DNA of 30,875 bases, from positions 1 through 30,875 of the IMG/VR virus record IMGVR_UViG_3300008108_000242; one strand, written 5' to 3'. The notes below the pieces were generated by a model. The model ran no database searches and was not told the DNA's origin. It was given only the letters and a program-made list of their open reading frames with translations. Shown in pieces: positions 1 to 6,626 of the stretch. The stretch is from a virus. A program made the translations under genes and the position numbers. The first letter of the stretch is position 1. Every line of letters begins with the position of its first letter.

Positions 1-1
1 T

Positions 2-2701
2 GAAGGGGAAGGGTCAACAACCACAGGAGAAACAACCCAACAGCCCACACAAAGTCCAGAACCATCTCCTAGTCCTTCCACAACGTCTTCGAGCGAAGCG
101 ACTCCAACTCCGACTCCAACTCCAGAACCCTCGCCTGCAACTTCGGACCCTCAAACTTCCAGTACGACATATTCCACTGAGGCGCCTCCATCCCAGACGA
201 GTGGGACTGCGTCAACTTCTGGTTCATCCGAGCCAAGTCCGACTCCTGCGCCTTCACCTTCGCCTGAGCCCAGCGCAACTCCTCTTCCAACATCAGAACC
301 CGCTCCATCTTCTGAACCGAGTCCAACTCCAACACCGACTCCAGAGACTTCACCTTCCGTAACAACGGCTCCTTCGTCTGAACCCAGCCCACAACCCAGC
401 CCGCAAGAAACGACAACAACGGTAGCCACAACTCCAGAAACATCAACGGTTACCTCCGTTCAAAATAAAATTGAGAGCGCAACTGTAACATTAAACACGG
501 CTGTTCAAGCCGCTAGTTCAGAACAACAATCTGCTGCCGCTACTCCGGTTGCAGAAGCTCAGACAGCTATTGCAGCCGCCGAATCTGCCACCGTAATAGC
601 TGTAGCAGCGCAAACTGCCGTTGATTCTCAAACTGTTGTGGTGTCTACGGCAGCAAGTAACGTGTCTACTGCTCAAGAGCAATTGGCTACTCTTCAGGGT
701 GCCCCAGAAAACACAAAAGTTTTTACAACAGATGGGTATGTAGCTCCGGTAGCTCCTGAAAGCCCTACGGTAACTACTACTACTCTTCCTATTATGTATG
801 ATGCTGCAACTAAGATTCAAACACCATTTGACATTAAAATGGGTGATACCGTCTATAACGGTCAAGGAACAGCTAGCCAGATCTATGTAACTTCTAAAGC
901 AACTATTACCTTTGGTACTGGCGACTTTAACTGGTGGGATTTTCCTAATGGTCCAAGCATCTCAGTGTTTGCAAGTGACTACCAGAATGCTGGTCCTGGG
1001 GCATCGACTGTAGTCACTACTACAGAAACTACTCTGGAAGTTGATTGGACCCTCCATAAGTTTGCAGATCCAAATGGACCGTTAACAAATGTTAATTGGA
1101 AGATGACGGTAAACCCTGAAACTGGGGAATGGACAGGAATCGGTAAGATTTCTGGAAACACTACTGGCTTGTGGAATGGGCCTAGAACAGGAGTAAGAGA
1201 AGCTGTAGGAGAACCAGTTAAACCAATGACTGCCGTAACTTCTGAGACCATTGCTGCAGCTGAAATTGTTGTAACAACAGCTCAAACTACTTTATCAACT
1301 GAGCAAACAACCCTAACTACACTAACTGAAACAGCTACTGCAACTATTGCTGCTGCGGATCAGTTGGCAACTGTTGCTGTTGAGAAGGTTGCGACTGCAG
1401 TAACTGCGCTCTCAGCACCTGTAACTTCGCCAGAGACTCAACAGCCGTCTGTGTCGCCAAGCGAACCGACTCCTGAACCTGCTCCCTCTCCAACTCCTCC
1501 TGCTCAAGAATCTTCTCAATCAACAAATCCTCAGAGCCCTCAGCCATCCACTCCTCAACAATCTGACGCGCCTTCGCAATCTCAAGATTCCACAACAACT
1601 CAAACTGATGCTGGTCCATCTACTTCTCCTTCTGACACTGGCAATTCTGGCACTGACACGGCTCCAGAACCTCAACCCGAGACTCAACCTCAACCAACTT
1701 CTCCTGAGCCTCAGCCTGAGCCAACCTCTCCATCAGAACCTGAGTCTGAGGATCCTCCAGTAACTCCTGAATCGCCGTCTGAACCTCAGGACGAACCTGT
1801 AGAACCAGAGCCAACTCCTCAAGAGCCTGAACAAGAACCTTCTGAAGAGGAAACACAAAATCCGGAAGAGGTTGATCCGGTTGATACTCCAGATGACAAT
1901 CCTTCAGACACTCCAGACGATTCAGAGAATCCTCAAGAAGATTCTGAAGCTTCCAATGATCAGTCCACAGAAACGGATTCATCTACTGAGTCGCCCACAG
2001 AAGAACAATCAGAGCCCACAGAATCCCCAACAGATACGGAAGATACTTCATCGGAATCCGAAGAAACTTCGGAGCCTCCATTGGAAGATGGCGCAGCTGA
2101 GGAAGAAGAATCACAACAGCAGTCACAAGAGCAAGAGCAAGAAAATCAGTCCACAGAATCATCCTCTAATACTACACCTTCTGTAGAAGAAGCTGTCACA
2201 GAGGCGCTAGCAGATGGAAAACTAACGGAAGCTGAGAAAGAGGTTGTTGCTGAAGCTTTAATTGAGGCTGCTAATGGCGGTCCAGTATCTGCTGAAGCCA
2301 TAAAAGAAGCAGGTATTGAATATAAAGATCTTCCTGCCGAGACTCCAGTTGAGGTTAGGAAGGATGAAAACGGTAACGAAGTTATAATTACAGCAGACGT
2401 TGCTGCGGCTCTCGTTTTATTAGAGAACCCATCTGAATTAGTTGGCGCAATATTTAGCGACCCCGGGGAAGCACTACAAGCACTTGGAAGTATCGGTGCT
2501 GATATGTCCCCTGAAGAAAGAGAAGAAGCAGAAAAAATGGTAGTTGCTGCCGTCATTGCAGGCAATGCTGCAATCAATGCTGTAGCAGTTGCTGGCGCTG
2601 CTGGAGGAACCACCACCGGTGGTAGCTCTAGTGGTGGAGGAAGTTCTGGAGGCGGAGGAGCCTCTGGAGAATCAAAAGGATATAGGAGACGCAAACCTTG
2701 A
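2..2701 (+). CDS. Giant low-complexity surface/fiber-like protein (5' end outside window)
   Basis: The frame is open from base 2 to the TGA at 2699-2701, giving 899 visible residues with no start needed; a GTG at 638 is internal. Visible order: Pro/Thr/Ser-rich stretch (about 1-151), Ala/Thr/Gln-rich helical segment (153-235), a beta-rich globular segment with FNWWDFPNGP and many Thr/Val strands (about 268-390), a second Ala/Thr helical segment (410-473), a long Pro/Gln/Ser/Glu-rich linker (475-723), an acidic, Ala-rich helical C-terminal domain (726-866), a Gly/Ser-rich run and a basic end (YRRRKP). The beta segment recalls nidogen-like surface domains, but only weakly. Extended linkers around small folded domains suggest a virion-surface or adhesion protein. 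It lies upstream of the lysis-type genes on the same strand. No catalytic motif was seen and the function is unproven. Confidence 0.75.
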   Translation, partial: EGEGSTTTGETTQQPTQSPEPSPSPSTTSSSEATPTPTPTPEPSPATSDPQTSSTTYSTEAPPSQTSGTASTSGSSEPSPTPAPSPSPEPSATPLPTSEPAPSSEPSPTPTPTPETSPSVTTAPSSEPSPQPSPQETTTTVATTPETSTVTSVQNKIESATVTLNTAVQAASSEQQSAAATPVAEAQTAIAAAESATVIAVAAQTAVDSQTVVVSTAASNVSTAQEQLATLQGAPENTKVFTTDGYVAPVAPESPTVTTTTLPIMYDAATKIQTPFDIKMGDTVYNGQGTASQIYVTSKATITFGTGDFNWWDFPNGPSISVFASDYQNAGPGASTVVTTTETTLEVDWTLHKFADPNGPLTNVNWKMTVNPETGEWTGIGKISGNTTGLWNGPRTGVREAVGEPVKPMTAVTSETIAAAEIVVTTAQTTLSTEQTTLTTLTETATATIAAADQLATVAVEKVATAVTALSAPVTSPETQQPSVSPSEPTPEPAPSPTPPAQESSQSTNPQSPQPSTPQQSDAPSQSQDSTTTQTDAGPSTSPSDTGNSGTDTAPEPQPETQPQPTSPEPQPEPTSPSEPESEDPPVTPESPSEPQDEPVEPEPTPQEPEQEPSEEETQNPEEVDPVDTPDDNPSDTPDDSENPQEDSEASNDQSTETDSSTESPTEEQSEPTESPTDTEDTSSESEETSEPPLEDGAAEEEESQQQSQEQEQENQSTESSSNTTPSVEEAVTEALADGKLTEAEKEVVAEALIEAANGGPVSAEAIKEAGIEYKDLPAETPVEVRKDENGNEVIITADVAAALVLLENPSELVGAIFSDPGEALQALGSIGADMSPEEREEAEKMVVAAVIAGNAAINAVAVAGAAGGTTTGGSSSGGGSSGGGGASGESKGYRRRKP

Positions 2702-2715
2702 AGCTACTTAGAGAC

Positions 2716-2868
2716 ATGATAGATCAGCTTTGGACACTATTAGGCATGTTTATTGCCTGGGTTGTCCTAGACGGTAGTGCTAAGACTGTTGTAGGCTACG
2801 CAATAGTAGGCACCTTGCTGGCGTGGGCAATCACATACCCCTTGAGGAACCCAAAGGATGAAGAATAA
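2716..2868 (+). CDS. 50-residue membrane peptide
   Basis: ATG at 2716 runs to TAA at 2866-2868. Two hydrophobic segments are visible: about residues 5-18 (LWTLLGMFIAWVVL) and 24-41 (VVGYAIVGTLLAWAITYP), followed by a charged tail (RNPKDEE). It fills the gap between the giant protein and the lipoprotein and overlaps the lipoprotein start by 11 bases, so translation is probably coupled. The ribosome binding site is weak (TTAGAGAC). The position in front of a holin-like gene and an endolysin suggests a role in lysis, for example as a holin partner, but this is inference. I do not recognise a family. Confidence 0.6.
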   Translation: MIDQLWTLLGMFIAWVVLDGSAKTVVGYAIVGTLLAWAITYPLRNPKDEE

Positions 2869-3061
2869 GAGTAAGCTATTCCTTGCAGGAATGTCCCTGG
2901 TCTTTTTAACAGGCTGCGGATATGATGGACATTTTAGATATCCGTGTCAAGATCCAGCAAACTGGGAAGCAGCAGAATGCAAGCCACCAATTTGCACAGC
3001 TAGTGGAACTTGTCCAGAAGACTTAGGCAAACCAGAACAAGAAGGAACACAAAATGGCTAA
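2858..3061 (+). CDS. Small Cys-rich phage lipoprotein
   Basis: The 67-residue product starts with a type II signal peptide: basic MKNKSK, hydrophobic core, and lipobox LTGC with the lipidated Cys at position 20. The mature part has four more cysteines (30, 41, 46, 52) and the motif RYPCQDPANW, followed by a polar Pro/Glu-rich tail. It would be anchored on the outer face of the cytoplasmic membrane, with the cysteines forming disulfides or holding a metal. Similar short lipoproteins with the RYPCQDP signature occur, as I recall, in T4-like aquatic phages without a known function. The ATG at 2858 has an upstream GAGGAA and overlaps the preceding gene; the stop overlaps the next start by 8 bases. 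A spanin-like or superinfection-exclusion role is possible but unproven. Confidence 0.7.
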   Translation: MKNKSKLFLAGMSLVFLTGCGYDGHFRYPCQDPANWEAAECKPPICTASGTCPEDLGKPEQEGTQNG

Positions 3062-3464
3062 AGAAAGACTTACCCCCCAAGAACTAGATGCTCGCCTTAA
3101 GTTTATTTTAGGCATAACACTAGGCTCTATTTTATTTTTTACCGCTATAGGTATTCTCTATGGCCTTTTATTTGTTACTCAACCTATTGGGGCTCAGTCT
3201 GAAAATGACAAGATGTTCTTTAACGTTCTTGGAAGCGTAGCAACATTTATCACCGGAACCCTTGCTGGCCTTCTTATCGGTCAATCAGGCGCTAAAGATA
3301 TTATGGCAGCACAGCTTGCTAATAAAGAGATGGATGCTAAGAACACTCAAGCCGACAAGAAGCTTGAAGCGGAGATTGATGATGCTAAAGCCCGTAGATT
3401 GGCAAAACCAGACGGCGCTATGCCAGAACCACAACCAGTAGATGAGGAATGGGATAAAGACTAA
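3054..3464 (+). CDS. Holin-like membrane protein
   Basis: 136 residues with two clear transmembrane helices, about 16-41 and 55-77, joined by a short polar loop (QSENDK). A long charged, helical cytoplasmic-type tail follows (about 80-118, many Lys/Asp/Glu/Ala), then a Pro/acidic end (EEWDKD). The two-helix plan, the size and the direct coupling to the endolysin gene (ATG of the next gene overlaps this stop at 3464) fit a holin that would form the hole or pore through which the lysin reaches the cell wall. Holin families share little sequence, so the name rests on topology and context. The N-terminus overlaps the lipoprotein gene by 8 bases, so these genes are probably translated together. 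Confidence 0.6.
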   Translation: MAKERLTPQELDARLKFILGITLGSILFFTAIGILYGLLFVTQPIGAQSENDKMFFNVLGSVATFITGTLAGLLIGQSGAKDIMAAQLANKEMDAKNTQADKKLEAEIDDAKARRLAKPDGAMPEPQPVDEEWDKD

Positions 3465-4036
3465 TGGCTGAAATGGGAACAGCAGCAAAGCTCATTGAAG
3501 TAGCTACTGCGGAGATTGGAACCGTAGAAGGTCCTAAAGATAACGAAACTAAGTATGGTGCTTTTACCAAGGCTAACTTTCAGCCATGGTGTGGCTCATT
3601 CGTTATGTGGTGCGCTGATCAAGCTGGAGTAAAAGTACCTAATACTGTTTACACTCCAGGTGGAGCACAAGCATTTAAGAAGAAGAACTCTTGGATTGAT
3701 GGAGACCTAGCTGATCCAGAACCAGGCGATATTGCGTATTTTGATTTCCCATCCGATGGAGTAGACCGTATTTCGCACGTCGGCATTGTTGTTAAGGACA
3801 ATGAAGACGGCACCGTATGGTGCATAGAAGGAAATACCTCTGGAGATTCCAAAGGTAGTCAACGTAACGGAGGAGAGGTCTGCAAAAAACTACGTGCATA
3901 CAAGAAAAATAAAAAGAATGTACAAATCTCTATCGTTGGATTTGGTCGCCCAAAGTTTAAAGGGGCAGCTAAATCATCTCCGTCTCCAGCTGCTGAAACT
4001 CAGGAGACATGCCATTGTTGTGGTAAACCTAAATAA
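3464..4036 (+). CDS. CHAP-domain peptidoglycan hydrolase (endolysin)
   Basis: 190 residues. A CHAP (Cys-His amidase/peptidase) domain covers about 6-155: the nucleophile is Cys43 in QPWCGSFVMWC, the His is His105 in ISHVGIV, and the third polar position lies in CIEGNTSG (Glu122/Asn124). PEPGDIAYFDF (85-95) is the usual CHAP strand before the His. No signal peptide is seen, so release would depend on the holin-like protein encoded just upstream. After the catalytic domain comes a Lys-rich stretch and a Ser/Pro linker that ends in CHCCGKPK, an unusual Cys/His knuckle in the place of a wall-binding domain. It cleaves peptidoglycan, most likely the peptide or an amide bond, at the end of infection. 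A structural tail-associated lysin is the alternative, but the gene order favours endolysin. Confidence 0.85.
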   Translation: MAEMGTAAKLIEVATAEIGTVEGPKDNETKYGAFTKANFQPWCGSFVMWCADQAGVKVPNTVYTPGGAQAFKKKNSWIDGDLADPEPGDIAYFDFPSDGVDRISHVGIVVKDNEDGTVWCIEGNTSGDSKGSQRNGGEVCKKLRAYKKNKKNVQISIVGFGRPKFKGAAKSSPSPAAETQETCHCCGKPK

Positions 4037-4059
4037 TTAGGATGTGATCCTTATCTAGG

Positions 4060-4090
4060 ACGGGGAGCCGAAAGGCTCCCCGTTCTTATT
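4060..4090 (+). terminator. Intrinsic terminator between convergent operons
   Basis: A perfect 10-bp stem, ACGGGGAGCC (4060-4069) with GGCTCCCCGT (4074-4083), closed by a GAAA tetraloop and followed on the + strand by the T-rich TCTTATTT. It lies between the endolysin stop (4036) and the stop of the leftward metallophosphoesterase gene (4090). On the - strand the stem is equally strong but the T tract is missing, so it is best as a terminator of the + strand lysis genes and may block leftward transcription less well. Confidence 0.85.
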
Positions 4091-5250
4091 TATAAGACTA
4101 CTAGCTCCCTGCGTGGATCTATACCATCCCCTACGACTAAAGAAACAAGACCTGGGGCGCTTTCAAGACCGGACTTATTTCTAAACCAAGCGGAGCCATT
4201 ATCCATTGCAGGGTTCTGTATAAATAACCTAGGGCCTACGCTTTGAACATGGTAGTGATGAAAGTGACCAACATTTAGAATGTCAGCTTGAGCGACGGAG
4301 CAACGTCCCATAGCTTGTCCCATCCACCACTTAATAAGATCCCTAGCTTGATGGCCATGAGCCATGCCATATAGGGTTCCACTTAAATCTACTGCAATAG
4401 TTGAATCGTCTGCAGCAGGATACCTAAACTCAACTCGATCACGAAGGAAATCATTTTCTTTACAGATATCTTCTACTGAAGCAACAATATCAATCTGCCA
4501 AGAATCTTCCGGCCTACCTACAAGAAACCTTTGTACCTCATCATGATTACCAGGAACTACAGGAATAATAATTTTAGATGTTAGTTGAGACATGGCTTTA
4601 ATCTGTGAAATAAGCATGCGTCGTCCTACACGAACTTGTTCTGATACTCCTATATCATGACGTCCCATGACTTTACCTTTTTGGCTAGTCATGCCTTCGA
4701 TGCAATCGCCTAACTGTGGTAATGCGATCTGACCAATAGAATATTTTTTAGTTAGTTCTTGATGGCGTTCTACTGATGCATCAAAACCTTTTAACACTCT
4801 ATCAATAATAGCTGGGGTATCGTCTTTACCGTATTGTGTGTCGCCAATGCTATATACGGCTGTTAAATCTCCAGTTGTATCTACAGACTTGTTTGGTGTC
4901 CACTTGCTTATACCCTCCAACAACTGCTCTAAGTCATAATCTTTTTTAACCGAATCAGTAACTGGAACTACGTTAACTCTAAACGACTCTAACCAATCAC
5001 CGTTGTATGTTTGCCAACGAGATCTACGATGGGATACGACTGCCCACTCTTCTGGGTTTAGATTTGCTTCACGCAGAATATCTTCTGCACCTGGCGTATT
5101 ACCATCTGGTCTAGGTGTTGAAACAACAAATCCACCATCAGTGCCAATCTCTGATCTAGGACGCCAAGCATCCGGAATACTTTTATTTAACTTATCTGAT
5201 CCTTGATTACCGGCTTGAATTATTGCATCGTAATCATCTGCTAAGGACAT
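4090..5250 (-). CDS. Calcineurin-like metallophosphoesterase
   Basis: 386 residues from ATG 5250; this start is preferred over ATG 5256 because GGAG lies 7 bases upstream of it and only one base from the other. Metallophosphoesterase motifs appear in order: SIGDTQYGK (Asp137, with Gln139 where many family members have His), LGDCIEG (Asp182), PGNHDE (Asn235-His236), AHGHQ (His298/His300) and VGHFHHYH (His329, 331, 332), which together bind two metal ions. An N-terminal region (1-110) with LNPEEWAVV and SRWQTYNGDWLESFRV is typical of actinophage members of this family. Substrate unknown; nucleic acid or cyclic nucleotide phosphodiesters are likely. Last gene of the leftward series; overlaps the preceding small gene by 10 bases. 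Confidence 0.85.
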   Translation of the reverse strand: MSLADDYDAIIQAGNQGSDKLNKSIPDAWRPRSEIGTDGGFVVSTPRPDGNTPGAEDILREANLNPEEWAVVSHRRSRWQTYNGDWLESFRVNVVPVTDSVKKDYDLEQLLEGISKWTPNKSVDTTGDLTAVYSIGDTQYGKDDTPAIIDRVLKGFDASVERHQELTKKYSIGQIALPQLGDCIEGMTSQKGKVMGRHDIGVSEQVRVGRRMLISQIKAMSQLTSKIIIPVVPGNHDEVQRFLVGRPEDSWQIDIVASVEDICKENDFLRDRVEFRYPAADDSTIAVDLSGTLYGMAHGHQARDLIKWWMGQAMGRCSVAQADILNVGHFHHYHVQSVGPRLFIQNPAMDNGSAWFRNKSGLESAPGLVSLVVGDGIDPRRELVVL

Positions 5251-5474
5251 CCGCATGCTCCATTTCTATGGGTGAGCAGGGATGACAAACCAAATGTTGC
5301 TCCTGCTTTTTGGTATAAACGAAAAAGACTTCTCGTTGAGAAGTCTGCGTCATTAATCGAAGTATCAAATGCAGCTCTATCATTTTCTGCAAGAGAAGCT
5401 GCCCATTGTCCTACAACACAATAGTTGAGGATCTTGTTATTTTCTTTAGCCTCTTCGTAGAGGTTTTGTAACAT
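5241..5474 (-). CDS. Small conserved phage protein ending in a CGC motif
   Basis: 77 residues starting at ATG 5474 behind GGAG. The visible plan is a helical N-terminus (NLYEEAKENNKI), a CVVGQWAASLAENDRAAFD helix, a helix-turn-helix-like stretch (DFSTRSLFRLYQKAGATFGLSS) and the end THRNGACGCP. Actinophages often carry short proteins of this shape with a final HRxGxCxC-type end; I recall them as unnamed. The predicted helix-turn-helix and small size suggest DNA binding or regulation, but that is inference. The gene is separated from the next upstream gene by a hairpin (5502-5529) and overlaps the metallophosphoesterase start, so the two are probably co-translated. Confidence 0.6.
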   Translation of the reverse strand: MLQNLYEEAKENNKILNYCVVGQWAASLAENDRAAFDTSINDADFSTRSLFRLYQKAGATFGLSSLLTHRNGACGCP

Positions 5475-5501
5475 GTGTTTGCTCCGTATGTTGGTCCGTA
5501 T

Positions 5502-5529
5502 TGCCTAGCCCCAATTCTGAGGCTAGGCA
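5502..5529 (-). other. 9-bp stem hairpin in the intergenic gap
   Basis: TGCCTAGCC (5502-5510) pairs with GGCTAGGCA (5521-5529) around a 10-base loop. It lies just after the stop of the basic-protein gene and before the 77-residue gene in the leftward direction. The RNA after the stem is not U-rich (AATACGGACC), so it is not a classical intrinsic terminator; it may be a U-tract-less terminator, an mRNA end protector or a processing site. Near repeats CCGTAT flank the gap between hairpin and start codon. Confidence 0.5.
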
Positions 5530-5543
5530 TATACTACACGAAA

Positions 5544-5894
5544 TTAGTACGAAGCGGAAGTTCCGCCGTCAAAGTTAATTCGAGTACGCTTTGTAGCTGT
5601 ACGAATAATGACGCCGTTACGTTGGGTCTCACCTGAAGCTGGGTCTACCTGCTTTGTATATCTAGCGGTAGTAGGTGAATAAGCTGCGCCATTTCGCTCA
5701 GCTGCTGAAGGCAACGCGTTCTTACGATTTGCTTTAGTACCGTAAGCGCTTGGGTCTCCAGACTGTGCACCCTGCTTCTTAACTAACTTACCAGCTTTTG
5801 GTGTAGCCGTAGAAAACTTAGTGCCTTCACGTCCCATAGGGGTGCGGCCTTGCTTTGCCATTCCGGCTAAAGCTTCTGATGTTGCATCTGCCAT
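5544..5894 (-). CDS. Basic, low-complexity protein of unknown function
   Basis: 116 residues starting at ATG 5894 behind an AAGGGTTAGGA stretch. The composition is rich in Ala, Thr, Lys, Arg, Ser and Gly, with few hydrophobic residues until the C-terminal NGVIIRTATKRTRINF. I see no domain, membrane segment or signal peptide. The strong positive charge and disorder fit a DNA-associated or virion-packaged protein, but this is only inference from composition. It has its own candidate promoter with an inverted repeat (5917-5958) and is followed by a hairpin (5502-5529), so it may form a separate, strongly expressed single-gene transcript within the leftward series. Confidence 0.6.
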   Translation of the reverse strand: MADATSEALAGMAKQGRTPMGREGTKFSTATPKAGKLVKKQGAQSGDPSAYGTKANRKNALPSAAERNGAAYSPTTARYTKQVDPASGETQRNGVIIRTATKRTRINFDGGTSASY

Positions 5895-5916
5895 TTTAAT
5901 CCTAACCCTTGTTAGA

Positions 5917-5958
5917 TCTCTTAATGATAAGAATACCCTAAGAGACTTGTATAGTAAA
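5917..5958 (-). promoter_or_regulatory. Candidate leftward promoter with operator-like inverted repeat
   Basis: On the - strand, TTTACT (5953-5958) and TATTCT (5930-5935) are spaced by exactly 17 bases; each matches 4 of 6 consensus positions of sigma-70 type boxes. A second possible -10, TATCAT, is at 5924-5929. An inverted repeat, TCTCTTA (5917-5923) with TAAGAGA (5939-5945), brackets the -10 boxes and could be an operator. It overlaps the last codons of the SpoVS-like gene and precedes the basic-protein gene. Confidence 0.35.
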
Positions 5959-6216
5959 GACTATCGCAGAGATTTGTCCATCTCTTGAATCTACCGTAGT
6001 AAATCCAGGTCTGCAAGTAAGATCAAGCCCTCTTGGGGCAACATATCCACGAGCTATTGCAATAGCTTTGACAGCCTGGTTGACAGCGGATGCGCCTACG
6101 GCTCTTAATTTAACTTGAGGAGCCTCATAGAGAGCGTGGGCGATAGCCGAACCAACCGACTGTGCATTAGATCCAGCGCTTACACGCAGGAATTTATCTT
6201 CAGTTTCTTCTGCCAC
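5938..6216 (-). CDS. spoVS: SpoVS-like protein (Alba-type fold)
   Basis: 92 residues from GTG 6216. The whole length matches the stage V sporulation protein S family: FLRVSAGSNAQSVGSAIA at the start, LRAVGASAVNQAVKAIAIARG in the centre and GYVAPRGLDLTCRPGF followed by a final beta strand (ISAIVFTIQV). SpoVS proteins are small dimeric Alba-fold proteins thought to bind nucleic acid; in Bacillus they influence sporulation, and homologues are widespread in bacteria. Here it sits between a nuclease gene and a basic-protein gene in a phage operon, so a role in nucleic-acid binding or in changing host gene expression is likely. No ATG is available near the start; GAAGGA lies about ten bases upstream of the GTG and forms part of a hairpin (6227-6260). 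Confidence 0.85.
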   Translation of the reverse strand: MAEETEDKFLRVSAGSNAQSVGSAIAHALYEAPQVKLRAVGASAVNQAVKAIAIARGYVAPRGLDLTCRPGFTTVDSRDGQISAIVFTIQVS

Positions 6217-6226
6217 GTTTAGTAGT

Positions 6227-6260
6227 CCTTCGGTTTCGAATAGTGGAAGCCCTCCGAAGG
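6227..6260 (-). promoter_or_regulatory. Leader hairpin covering the SpoVS-like ribosome binding site
   Basis: CCTTCGG (6227-6233) is complementary to CCGAAGG (6254-6260), a 7-bp stem with a 20-base loop, in the 59-base gap before the GTG start at 6216. In the leftward RNA the 3' arm (CCGAAGG) contains the only Shine-Dalgarno-like sequence (GAAGGA), so pairing would limit translation. Function is inferred. Confidence 0.35.
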
Positions 6261-6275
6261 TAAACGGTACGATAT

Positions 6276-6626
6276 TTATGGGGTTAAGTCAGCGTATCCT
6301 GCCGCCTTTAATAGCTTAATTAGGTCGTCTAACCTAAGAACTGCTGGCCAGTCTCCCACGGTAGCTGGTCCCTGGCCATTCAGTCGGAGGACGGCTACAG
6401 GCAACAGGTCGTCCGCACTTCTTTCCTTTAGCTGCTTTATAGCTGCACTTGGATTAAAATCTTTGCGAGCTTTTACTTCCCAATCTATGCCGATAGTTCC
6501 TGTAACGTCAGTACCTGATCTACCCGCACCAGTAGACTTTGCATAAGGCCAGCCTTCAGACACTAACTTGTTGGCAAGAATGTCCTGGGATTTGTACCCG
6601 CGATGCTTTCTAGATTGCGATGGCAT
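6276..6626 (-). CDS. Holliday-junction-resolvase-like PD-(D/E)XK nuclease
   Basis: 116 residues. The core motif is visible: AGRSGTDVTG with Asp40, then the strand IDWEVKARKD with Glu50 and Lys52, which form the D...ExK metal site of the archaeal Hjc/VRR-type nuclease fold. The basic N-terminus (QSRKHRGYKSQD) with a conserved Gly/Lys helix is typical of phage resolvases of this type. It probably cuts branched recombination or replication intermediates so that genomes can be packaged. The ATG at 6626 (AGGAT upstream) overlaps the dNMP kinase gene by 17 bases. It is one of at least two small nucleases of this superfamily here; the other is at 8894-9211. Confidence 0.75.
   Translation of the reverse strand: MPSQSRKHRGYKSQDILANKLVSEGWPYAKSTGAGRSGTDVTGTIGIDWEVKARKDFNPSAAIKQLKERSADDLLPVAVLRLNGQGPATVGDWPAVLRLDDLIKLLKAAGYADLTP

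Noticed and set aside
100-440. CRISPR-like or satellite repeats
   Set aside because: The repetition comes from codons for Pro-Thr/Ser-Glu linkers and has no regular spacer structure.
69-446. - strand open frames opposite the Pro-rich region
   Set aside because: They are shadows of the repetitive + strand coding sequence with biased composition.
2380-2392. TATAAT-like strings inside genes (also near 24370)
   Set aside because: They lie within coding sequence without a matching -35 or a downstream gene start.
638-2701. GTG at 638 as the start of the large + strand gene
   Set aside because: The same frame is open with identical composition back to base 2, and there is no ribosome binding site at 638.
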